A stretch of DNA of 6,165 nucleotides, from assembly GCA_036402175.1 (NCBI GenBank), contig DASWTK010000151.1, positions 1 through 6,165 of the forward strand. The letters are read 5' to 3'. The stretch is from DASPKM01 sp036402175 (GTDB taxonomy: Bacteria > Bacteroidota > Bacteroidia > Chitinophagales > Chitinophagaceae). The notes below the pieces were generated by a model. It searched no databases. It was given only the letters and a program-made list of their open reading frames with translations, and had not been told where the DNA came from. A program made the position numbers and the translations under genes. Of the stretch, positions 1 to 5,693 are shown one piece after another. Every line of letters begins with the position of its first letter. Positions within the stretch are counted from its first letter, which is position 1.

Positions 1-28
1 TCAAATCCCAATTCACTTTGAATTCAAT

Positions 29-57
29 AAATCCTATCAAAAAATCCTAAAAATCCT
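29..57. repeat. Three short AAATCCT direct repeats
   Basis: The heptamer AAATCCT occurs at 29-35, 42-48 and 51-57, with a related CAAATCCCA at 2-10. The copies lie just past the 3' end of the minus-strand gene that stops at 57. They do not form a hairpin, so they are not an obvious intrinsic terminator. In AT-rich DNA this could be chance or a small slippage product. Confidence 0.3.
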
Positions 58-473
58 TATTGCTTGCCTTTGGCTTTAGCCTTCGGTTTCGTTACAGGTT
101 TATTCTCATTCTTCCCTTGCGCCTTATGTTCTATCTTCCCTTGCGCTTTATTCGGATTTGTTCCTTTATATCCTACTGCTTTACCCTTAGGGTAATTCTT
201 ATATTTTACTTTATGCTCAGCGTTCATTCTCCATACTTCCGGAGTCGGGCTGTATACGGCAACTCTTGGAACTCCAGCCACAGCCATAGAAGGCGGTAGA
301 ACAGGAACCTGTGTCCAGCTGCCATTTCTGTAATAAATGTATCTGTCGCTACCCGGATCATAATATACATTGGTCGCCGGATAATAAAAATATTTCAGTT
401 GCTGCGCGGCTGCGGTTTTACCTATGATGATAAAACCTGCAACAAAGACTAATGCGATTAATATTCGTTTCAT
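57..473 (-). CDS. Small basic Tyr-rich secreted protein, function unknown
   Basis: This 138-aa protein has a clear Sec signal peptide: Lys-Arg at residues 2-3, a hydrophobic core at about 4-18, and a probable cleavage after the Ala run at 21-23, before Gln-Gln. The mature N-terminal part (about 26-62) is Tyr-rich, with YFYYP at 28-32, NVYYD at 35-39 and YIYYRNGSW at 45-53. This pattern resembles small exported Bacteroidota proteins of unknown function that carry a YYYP...YYD...YIY...GxW arrangement; that link is from memory. The C-terminal 40 residues are Lys-rich and low in complexity, with a near-repeat KAQGKIEH / KAQGKNEN at 109-124 and a KPKAKAKGKQ end, so the mature protein is strongly basic. 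It has no Cys and no second membrane segment, and no catalytic motif is visible. The ATG at 471-473 fits the signal peptide well. It appears monocistronic within the window; the other side of its stop is too short to judge. Confidence 0.85.
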   Translation of the reverse strand: MKRILIALVFVAGFIIIGKTAAAQQLKYFYYPATNVYYDPGSDRYIYYRNGSWTQVPVLPPSMAVAGVPRVAVYSPTPEVWRMNAEHKVKYKNYPKGKAVGYKGTNPNKAQGKIEHKAQGKNENKPVTKPKAKAKGKQ

Positions 474-895
474 AGTTCAGTAATTTATAGGAGTAATACT
501 TCAAAGATTGTTCCACCGGGTTGTAGAATATGCTCCCCGGTTGAGCGAAGGCGTTAGGAATGAGGGGGTTAAGGGATATGTTATAATTGGTAGATAAAAG
601 TTTAACTAATAATCATTTAGCTAATAATCAATGAAGGTATGCGCCGTTATCAGTTTGCCTTTTACTTCCTTAAATGGAATATACTTATATGTGATTGAAT
701 CAGACAGAAATTCCATTCCGTAAAGGCGTCCAGTTCGTCTCCTTATCTTGGTTAGTATCACAGAAATTAACTGATAAAACCAAAAAGAGAAATACAAACT
801 TTATCATTGATTGCCTATTTAAAAAATTGTGGGTTGATTCCATTAACGGAATAGGCCAAGCAAGACGACAATTCTGAAATAATAAAAAGGGAGTG
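474..895. other. Intergenic stretch without an intact gene
   Basis: These 422 bp separate the small secreted-protein gene from the tRNA. The region is AT-rich and has no intact gene I can support. It contains a weak inverted repeat ACCGGG/CCCGGT (515-520 and 536-541) upstream of the gene that starts at 473, and a 10-bp direct repeat CTAATAATCA at 606-615 and 621-630. It also holds a possible frameshifted coding remnant on the minus strand, listed separately. No integrase or transposase fragment was recognised next to the tRNA. Confidence 0.6.
621..807 (-). pseudogene. Possible frameshifted small exported protein
   Basis: On the minus strand an ATG at 805-807 opens a 35-codon frame, stopping at 700-702. 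Its first 15 residues look like a signal peptide: MIK, then a hydrophobic run FVFLFLVLSVNF, then Cys16 followed by a polar stretch DTNQDKETNW. Cys16 could be a lipidation site, but Phe at the -1 position is a poor lipobox. After the stop, the frame shifted by one base stays open and reads a plausible protein tail (FLSDSITYKY, then about 20 more residues) to a TAG at 621-623. A single-base change near 705-712 would join the two parts into a protein of about 61 aa. An in-frame ATG at 841-843 would add 12 residues. It may equally be non-coding, since both halves are short. I do not recognise a family. Confidence 0.3.
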
Positions 896-969
<74 letters not shown>

Positions 970-984
970 GTGAAATTAGCGGCG

Positions 985-992
985 CAAAAATA
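985..992 (-). promoter_or_regulatory. Bacteroidota-type -7 box for the tRNA-Arg gene
   Basis: On the minus strand this octamer reads TATTTTTG, a full match to the Bacteroidota primary sigma -7 consensus TAnnTTTG. It ends 15 bp before the first base of the tRNA, leaving room for a leader of roughly 10 nt. A good TTTG -33 element is not visible at the usual 19-21 bp spacing; only a T-run lies slightly further upstream. Confidence 0.55.
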
Positions 993-1181
993 ACTGTTTA
1001 CACCATATATTTTTTAAAAAGGTCATTTTAAATACTTTATACCCAACTCAACAAATTCCCTCTTTTCAAAAATAATGATGAATACCTTCCTCAAATTTAC
1101 CCATTATTCCCACCGATTCCATTGATTTTTAGATAAATATACTTTGGCAAAGAATTTCCCTGTATACTCAAAACACCTGAT

Positions 1182-1529
1182 ATGGAACTATTAAAGGCGA
1201 ACGACAGATCAACATATATGACCGACCTCGATAAATGCCAGAAGAAAATGACAGAGAAAGGCTATTCCGAGCAGTTCCAGGTCACCGAAGAGGGTTTGAA
1301 AGCAATTGAAACAGGACACATATATTCTCCGCCGGAAGTGAAAGTAAACGACTTCTTCCGTTTTGAAGGAATATCGGATCCGGATGATATGTCAATCCTG
1401 TATGCAATAGAAACTGCAGACGGACATAAAGGAACGCTGGTGGATGCTTATGGCCTTTACGCTGACGACGATATCAGTCAATTCATGGCCGGGGTAGAGG
1501 AGATTCACAAAAAGGTAACTAAGAGTTAG
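1182..1529 (+). CDS. Small cytosolic protein of a Bacteroidota family of unknown function
   Basis: This 115-aa acidic protein has no signal peptide or membrane segment. Its conserved-looking core is at residues 58-96: FFRFEGISDPDDMSILYAI, then KGTLVDAYGLYADDD. I recall small Bacteroidota proteins of about 100 aa with the same F-R-F-E-G-x-(S/T)-(D/N)-P-D-D ... L-V-D-A-Y-G-x-Y-A-D signature. Some carry the database name phosphoribosylpyrophosphate synthetase, but at this length there is no room for a PRPP synthetase fold, so that name should not be carried over. The ATG at 1182 gives 115 aa; a second ATG at 1218 would give 103 aa, nearer the length I remember for the family. There is no Shine-Dalgarno before either. 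The gene is convergent with the Cys-rich pair and is followed 16 bp later by a strong terminator, so it is probably a single-gene transcript. Confidence 0.88.
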   Translation: MELLKANDRSTYMTDLDKCQKKMTEKGYSEQFQVTEEGLKAIETGHIYSPPEVKVNDFFRFEGISDPDDMSILYAIETADGHKGTLVDAYGLYADDDISQFMAGVEEIHKKVTKS

Positions 1530-1545
1530 GATAAGTCCTGAAATC

Positions 1546-1569
1546 AAAAGCCCCTTTGCAGGGGCTTTT
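1546..1569. terminator. Bidirectional intrinsic terminator between convergent genes
   Basis: AAAAGCCCC at 1546-1554 pairs perfectly with GGGGCTTTT at 1561-1569, and an inner T-A pair (1555/1560) leaves a TTGC tetraloop. The A/T ends of the stem give a U-run in both directions: TTTTGTTATTT on the plus strand and TTTTGATTT on the minus strand. It sits 16 bp after the stop of the plus-strand gene (1529) and 14 bp after the stop of the minus-strand gene (1584), so it can end both transcripts. Confidence 0.9.
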
Positions 1570-1583
1570 GTTATTTGGAGAAA

Positions 1584-1805
1584 TTAAGCTGCTTTTTGTT
1601 TAGTGCAGCATTCTTTTTTTGTTTCGCATTTCTTTGCGTTTTCTTCATGAACGCATTTTTCTCCGGGCTTGCATGCATCCTTGCATTTATCATCGCATTT
1701 TTTGCAACATTCTTTCTTGCAATTCTTATCATGCTGGTAAGGAGAGGCGTTTACTGTGGCAGTAGCAAGAAAAGCTACCAATGCCAATGACAATAACTTC
1801 TTCAT
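1584..1805 (-). CDS. Cys/Lys-rich small exported protein, candidate metal binder
   Basis: This is a 73-aa protein. Residues 1-20 form a typical Sec signal peptide (MKK, hydrophobic core, ending TVNA before SPYQ). The mature part of about 53 residues contains ten Cys, at 29, 33, 34, 37, 41, 45, 51, 60, 66 and 67, in patterns such as CxxxCCxxC, CxxxC and CC, mixed with many Lys, Asp and Glu and two His. Such density of Cys in a short charged peptide resembles metallothionein-like or disulfide-rich proteins. I do not recognise a named family, so metal binding is inferred from composition only. It lies 56 bp after the larger Cys-rich gene on the same strand, with no consensus promoter in the gap, and is followed by the strong terminator at 1546-1569. 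The two are therefore probably one transcript. A plus-strand ORF over the same bases is the antisense shadow. Confidence 0.85.
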   Translation of the reverse strand: MKKLLSLALVAFLATATVNASPYQHDKNCKKECCKKCDDKCKDACKPGEKCVHEENAKKCETKKECCTKQKAA

Positions 1806-1861
1806 ACTAAAATTTTATTTTAATAAGTATTTATTTGTTTGAATAACTAAAAACGGAGAAA

Positions 1862-2311
1862 TCAGATCAAAACATCCGGCGGTTGCCAGGGAATAGCGAG
1901 GTGTGGATCTTTCCAATTCTTCTGAAAATAATCTGCTAACATTTGTTGAGTATCAGAACAACCAAACAGAAGTTTTGCATCAGGTTGGTCGGGAGCCGCA
2001 AAAGTAAAACAGCAGATACAAACGCAACTCGTTGCTGTCTGCATTCCGCATTCTTTCTGTTCTCCATCACCTGGATCTTCCTGATCTTCTGAACTTACAG
2101 GAGAGATTTGCGATTCGGATTCCATTTTGCAGGATTTCGCCGACTCATCGTTATGACAGCTTCCGCTTTCCGCTGGTTTGCTGCTTTGTTCCGATTTACA
2201 GCATCCTTCCTTTTTCATGGAAGCCATCATTTCCTTCATATCCATTTTATGAATAAATGGAATGTTGGAAAGAAATAACAACATCGCAGGTATGATCAGA
2301 AAGAAACGCAT
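1862..2311 (-). CDS. Cys-rich exported protein with CVCICC and WQPPD motifs
   Basis: This 149-aa protein begins with a hydrophobic export signal (about residues 1-19, with Arg2 as the only N-terminal charge). It continues with a Met/His/Lys segment HKMDMKEMMASMKK (21-34), a Ser/Glu-rich acidic stretch with CC at 37-38 and Cys52, 61 and 88, a compact CVCICC cluster at 96-101 next to FTFAAPD, Cys118, and a C-terminal tail ending in WQPPD (142-146). It has ten Cys in all. The layout (signal, CC/Met/His-rich part, hydrophobic Cys segment, and a Trp-x-Pro-Pro tail a few residues from the end) recalls small Bacteroidota exported proteins often found near heavy-metal genes, such as the HYC_CC_PP type. 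That resemblance is from memory and not a firm assignment. No metal pump or TonB receptor is in the window. A consensus promoter ends only 6 bp before the ATG, so the mRNA may be nearly leaderless. Met10 is an alternative start but would give a poorer signal peptide. Confidence 0.82.
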   Translation of the reverse strand: MRFFLIIPAMLLFLSNIPFIHKMDMKEMMASMKKEGCCKSEQSSKPAESGSCHNDESAKSCKMESESQISPVSSEDQEDPGDGEQKECGMQTATSCVCICCFTFAAPDQPDAKLLFGCSDTQQMLADYFQKNWKDPHLAIPWQPPDVLI

Positions 2312-2317
2312 TCAACT

Positions 2318-2348
2318 CAAAAATAGTGAACACCTTCCATAATTCAAA
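2318..2348 (-). promoter_or_regulatory. Consensus Bacteroidota promoter for the Cys-rich gene pair
   Basis: On the minus strand TTTG (2345-2348) is followed, after exactly 19 bp, by TATTTTTG (2318-2325). This matches both boxes and the spacing of the Bacteroidota sigma consensus TTTG-N19-21-TAnnTTTG. It points at the gene starting at 2311, with only 6 bp between the -7 box and the ATG. Transcription should therefore begin at or within a few bases of the start codon. Confidence 0.7.
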
Positions 2349-2351
2349 TGA

Positions 2352-2416
2352 TTTTGACTAACGGCAGAAATCAGTTCTTTCAGTCTCAAAAGAATAAACC
2401 TTTATTTTTGACCAAC
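2352..2416. repeat. Near-identical direct repeats flanking the hutH promoter
   Basis: TTTTGACTAAC at 2352-2362 and TTTTGACCAAC at 2406-2416 agree at 10 of 11 bases and lie 54 bp apart. The second copy overlaps the hutH -7 box and the first lies just upstream of the divergent promoter. They could be binding sites for a regulator or chance similarity in AT-rich DNA. Confidence 0.3.
2378..2410 (+). promoter_or_regulatory. Likely hutH promoter
   Basis: TATTTTTG at 2403-2410 matches the -7 consensus TAnnTTTG, and TTTC at 2378-2381 lies 21 bp upstream as an imperfect (3 of 4) -33 box. The -7 box ends 17 bp before the ATG at 2428, which allows a short leader. It shares the 116-bp divergent region with the promoter of the Cys-rich pair. 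Confidence 0.5.
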
Positions 2417-2427
2417 ATTGCTTGAAA

Positions 2428-3987
2428 ATGAATGTCTTTAACTACGGAACTGACAAACTTACTTCCGGTAAGTCAATACAACTTTTGAATGGCTCGCTTC
2501 GCGGACTTTTATCTGCCCAAACTATTTCAGCTATAAATAGCAGCCAACAGCATGTACAACATATTGTAGAAAACAATAAAACGGTCTATGGCATCAATAC
2601 CGGCTTTGGTATACTTGCCAATACCAAAATTTCAGAAGAAGATACACAGACCCTTCAGCACAAGATTCTGCAAAGTCATAGTGTAGGAGTGGGCGACCCT
2701 GTGCCCACTGAAATAGCAAAGCTGATGCTGCTCATGAAAGTCCACTCTCTTGCGAAAGGATTTTCAGGCGTGCAGCTTCAAACCCTTGAGCGCATTATCT
2801 GGCACATTGAAAATGATGTAATTCCTGTTGTTCCTGAAAAAGGTTCGGTTGGCGCTTCGGGTGACCTTGCCCCTCTTGCCCACCTTTTCCTGCCACTGAT
2901 AGGGTTAGGCGAAGTGACCTACAAGGGCATACGAACTCCTTCAGGTCAATTATTGGAGCAGCTTGGATTGCCAAAATTAAAACTGGGACCAAAAGAAGGA
3001 CTGGCGCTTATAAACGGCACACAATTCATTCTTGCATATGCAGTCAAAGGTGTGCAACGATTGCACAATTGCCTGGAGGCTGCAGATATAATCGGCGCCA
3101 TGAGCCTCGAAGCGCTCACAGGTACCAAAGCGCCTTTTGATGAACGGCTGCACGAACTAAGGCCATATGCAGGCAGCAGGCTTGTTGCACAACGACTGCG
3201 TTACCTGCTGAACGATTCGGACATCATGCAGAGTCATGTCGACTGCGGCCGCGTTCAGGATCCCTATTCACTACGATGCATGCCCCAGGTTCATGGCGCG
3301 TCACGCAATGCCTGGCTTCATCTGAAAGAACTTACCGAGACAGAACTTAATTCGGTTACCGATAACCCCATCATTTTTTCTGAGGATGACACCATCAGTG
3401 GCGGAAATTTCCATGGCCAGCCCATGGCTTTGCCGTTGGACTATGCTTGCTTCGCTGCGGCGGAGGCCGGAAACATTTCAGATCGCAGGTGTTATTTACT
3501 GCTGGAAGGGAAATGGGGCCTGCCCATGCTCCTGATGAAAAACGTTGGACTGAACAGCGGATTCATGATCCCCCAGTATACAACCGCCGCGCTGGTAACG
3601 GAAAACAAAACGCTTTGCTTTCCCGCAAGCGCCGACAGCATTCCAACTTCGCTGGGACAGGAAGATCACGTAAGCATGGGAAGCATCAGCGGAAGAAAGC
3701 TTAATAAAGTTCTGGATAACCTGGAATTCATTCTTGCTATAGAACTCATGAGCGCCTGCCAGGCAATTGAATTCCGCAGACCATTAAAAAGCAGCGCCAT
3801 ACTTGAATTTGCGCATGATTATGTCAGGAATTTTGTATTGTTTGCCGAAGAAGACAGGATCTTTGCAGAAGACGTGAACAAGATCACCAGCATTGTCAGC
3901 GATTTTTCTTTTGTTGATAAGGTAAATGAATTCGCTGCATCAATAGGTGTGAGGCTGAATAAAGGATTTGAATCGTTTCAACTTTAA
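2428..3987 (+). CDS. hutH: Histidine ammonia-lyase
   Basis: Cytosolic enzyme that removes ammonia from L-histidine to give trans-urocanate, the first step of histidine degradation; the family forms homotetramers. Starting at the ATG at 2428 the protein has 519 aa, a usual HAL length. Hallmarks in that numbering: YGINTGFG at 54-61 (catalytic Tyr54); Ser-His at 83-84, the pair typical of histidine rather than tyrosine or phenylalanine lyases; Ala143-Ser144-Gly145 within GSVGASGDLAPLAH, which cyclises into the MIO electrophile; INGTQ with Asn196; QDPYSLRCMPQVHG at 277-290 with Tyr280 and Arg283; GGNFHG around Phe328; and QEDHVSMG with Glu412, another HAL marker. Numbering runs within a residue or two of the Pseudomonas putida enzyme. 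A TTG at 2422 would add two residues; the ATG is preferred. No Shine-Dalgarno is seen. The next gene, hutU, starts 13 bp after the stop, so the two are surely co-transcribed. Confidence 0.98.
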   Translation: MNVFNYGTDKLTSGKSIQLLNGSLRGLLSAQTISAINSSQQHVQHIVENNKTVYGINTGFGILANTKISEEDTQTLQHKILQSHSVGVGDPVPTEIAKLMLLMKVHSLAKGFSGVQLQTLERIIWHIENDVIPVVPEKGSVGASGDLAPLAHLFLPLIGLGEVTYKGIRTPSGQLLEQLGLPKLKLGPKEGLALINGTQFILAYAVKGVQRLHNCLEAADIIGAMSLEALTGTKAPFDERLHELRPYAGSRLVAQRLRYLLNDSDIMQSHVDCGRVQDPYSLRCMPQVHGASRNAWLHLKELTETELNSVTDNPIIFSEDDTISGGNFHGQPMALPLDYACFAAAEAGNISDRRCYLLLEGKWGLPMLLMKNVGLNSGFMIPQYTTAALVTENKTLCFPASADSIPTSLGQEDHVSMGSISGRKLNKVLDNLEFILAIELMSACQAIEFRRPLKSSAILEFAHDYVRNFVLFAEEDRIFAEDVNKITSIVSDFSFVDKVNEFAASIGVRLNKGFESFQL

Positions 3988-4000
3988 AATATCATTTTCC

Positions 4001-5668
4001 ATGACCAGTACGTATGATGCAACAAAATATAAAACGCCAACCGGTACAACGTTGCATTGCAAGGGGTGGATACAGGAAGCAGCCCTCCGCATGCTTTTAA
4101 ACAACCTTGATCCGGCTGTTGCGGAAAGACCCGAAGAGCTGATCGTTTATGGCGGGCGCGGAAAAGCCGCGCGTAACCTGGAAGCGCTGGATAATATCAT
4201 AGCGGCACTGAAGGTGCTGGAGAACGATGAAACCCTGCTGGTTCAAAGCGGAAAACCTGTGGGGATTTTAAAAACACACAAAGATTCTCCCAGGGTACTG
4301 ATCTCAAACTCACAGCTCGTACCCAAGTGGGCAACATGGGAGCATTTTGATGAACTGGAAAAAAAAGGACTGATGATGTATGGCCAAATGACCGCCGGGT
4401 CATGGATCTATATCGGCTCACAGGGAATTGTTCAGGGCACTTATGAAACCTATGCGGCTTTGGCCGACAAACATTTTAATGGAAGCCTCAAAGGCACATT
4501 GAATGTTACCGCAGGATTAGGCGGAATGGGTGGCGCGCAACCCCTTGCCATTACAATGAATGAAGGCGTATGCCTTGCAGCCGAAGTGGAAAGATGGCGC
4601 ATTGAAAAAAGAATTGAGACCCGGTATTGTGACCTGCTGATTGAAGATATAGATGAAGCCATTGACCGGGCGCTGGAAGCCAAACAGAATCGTGAAGCCA
4701 TTTCTATTGGCGTTTTATGTAATGCCGTGGATCTTCTGGAAAGATTAATTGAAAGAAATATTGTTCCCGATACTTTGACCGACCAGACATCCGCACACGA
4801 TCCGTTGATTGGTTACTGGCCGCATGAGATCTCCTACGAACAGGCAAAGGTGTTGCGCGAACAGAATCCAAAACAGTACCTCGAATATGCTTACAATTCA
4901 ATGTACCGGCACGTTCAGTTAATGCTTGAACTGCAAAAAAAAGGCGCGATCACCTTTGATTATGGCAATAACTTACGCGCACGTGCACACGAACGTGGAT
5001 TAACGAACGCGTTTGATTTCCCGGGTTTTGTTCCGGCTTACATCAGACCCCTGTTTTGCGAAGGCAAAGGACCTTTCCGGTGGGCGGCGTTAAGCGGAGA
5101 CCCCGCGGATATTGCTGTGACCGATGAACTGATCTCAAAAATGTTCCCGCAGAATGCATCACTGCAGCGATGGTTGAAACTCGCGAAAGAAAGGATCGCA
5201 TTCCAGGGACTGCCCGCGCGGATCTGCTGGCTTGGACAGGGAGAGCGCGAAAAAGCAGGTCTCGCTTTTAATGAACTGGTAGCTTCCGGTAAAGTGAAAG
5301 CGCCAATTGTTATCGGCCGCGATCATCTCGATACCGGCAGCGTTGCATCACCTAACAGGGAAACAGAATCGATGCTCGATGGCAGTGACGCCGTAGCCGA
5401 CTGGCCATTGCTGAATGCATTGGTGAATACTGCGGGCGGCGCAAGCTGGGTCAGCCTTCATCACGGAGGGGGAGTTGGTATGGGTTACAGCATTCACGCA
5501 GGTATGGTGATCGTTGCTGATGGCACGCCTGATGCTGCAGCCCGCCTTGCTCGGGTTTTACGGAACGATCCCGGAATAGGAGTTATCAGGCATGCCGATG
5601 CAGGATATGAAATTGCTAAACAACAAGCAGAAGCCTTTGGGCTGGATATCCATTCAAGAATTAAGTGA
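4001..5668 (+). CDS. hutU: Urocanate hydratase (urocanase)
   Basis: Cytosolic NAD+-dependent enzyme that adds water to urocanate to give 4-imidazolone-5-propionate, the second step of histidine degradation, acting directly on the HutH product. Starting at the ATG at 4001 it has 555 aa, the normal family length. Visible signatures in that numbering: YGGRGKAARN at 50-59; the glycine-rich NAD+-binding stretch TAGLGGMGGAQP at 170-181; and FQGLPARICWLGQGER at 401-416 with the conserved active-site Cys409, equivalent to Cys410 of the Pseudomonas enzyme. HHGGGVGMGYSIHAG near 487-501 is the conserved C-terminal Gly-rich segment. An in-frame TTG at 3968 would add 11 residues and overlap the end of hutH; the added residues are not typical of the family and would displace the catalytic Cys numbering, so I prefer the ATG. 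No frameshift or missing key residue was seen. hutI and ftcD or hutG do not follow. Confidence 0.98.
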   Translation: MTSTYDATKYKTPTGTTLHCKGWIQEAALRMLLNNLDPAVAERPEELIVYGGRGKAARNLEALDNIIAALKVLENDETLLVQSGKPVGILKTHKDSPRVLISNSQLVPKWATWEHFDELEKKGLMMYGQMTAGSWIYIGSQGIVQGTYETYAALADKHFNGSLKGTLNVTAGLGGMGGAQPLAITMNEGVCLAAEVERWRIEKRIETRYCDLLIEDIDEAIDRALEAKQNREAISIGVLCNAVDLLERLIERNIVPDTLTDQTSAHDPLIGYWPHEISYEQAKVLREQNPKQYLEYAYNSMYRHVQLMLELQKKGAITFDYGNNLRARAHERGLTNAFDFPGFVPAYIRPLFCEGKGPFRWAALSGDPADIAVTDELISKMFPQNASLQRWLKLAKERIAFQGLPARICWLGQGEREKAGLAFNELVASGKVKAPIVIGRDHLDTGSVASPNRETESMLDGSDAVADWPLLNALVNTAGGASWVSLHHGGGVGMGYSIHAGMVIVADGTPDAAARLARVLRNDPGIGVIRHADAGYEIAKQQAEAFGLDIHSRIK

Positions 5669-5693
5669 AAAATTCAATCAAGACTCATGTGAT

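Noticed and set aside
515..541. Inverted repeat ACCGGG...CCCGGT upstream of the gene starting at 473
   Set aside because: Only six base pairs with a 15-base loop and no U-run; too weak to call a terminator or an operator.
695..877. Plus-strand ORF of 60 codons starting with TTG
   Set aside because: It has no recognisable protein pattern, no promoter or ribosome site, and overlaps a more protein-like reading on the minus strand.
1575..1790. Plus-strand ORF that looks like a hydrophobic membrane protein
   Set aside because: It is the exact antisense of the Cys/Lys-rich gene; Lys and Glu codons read backwards give Phe and Leu, which creates the false hydrophobicity.
3447..3704. Plus-strand ORF inside hutH in another frame
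   Set aside because: It lies wholly within the well-supported hutH frame and shows no protein-like motif of its own.
3968..4000. TTG-initiated extension of hutU overlapping the end of hutH
   Set aside because: The ATG at 4001 gives the normal urocanase length and puts the active-site Cys at the expected position; the extra residues are just the other frame of the hutH end.
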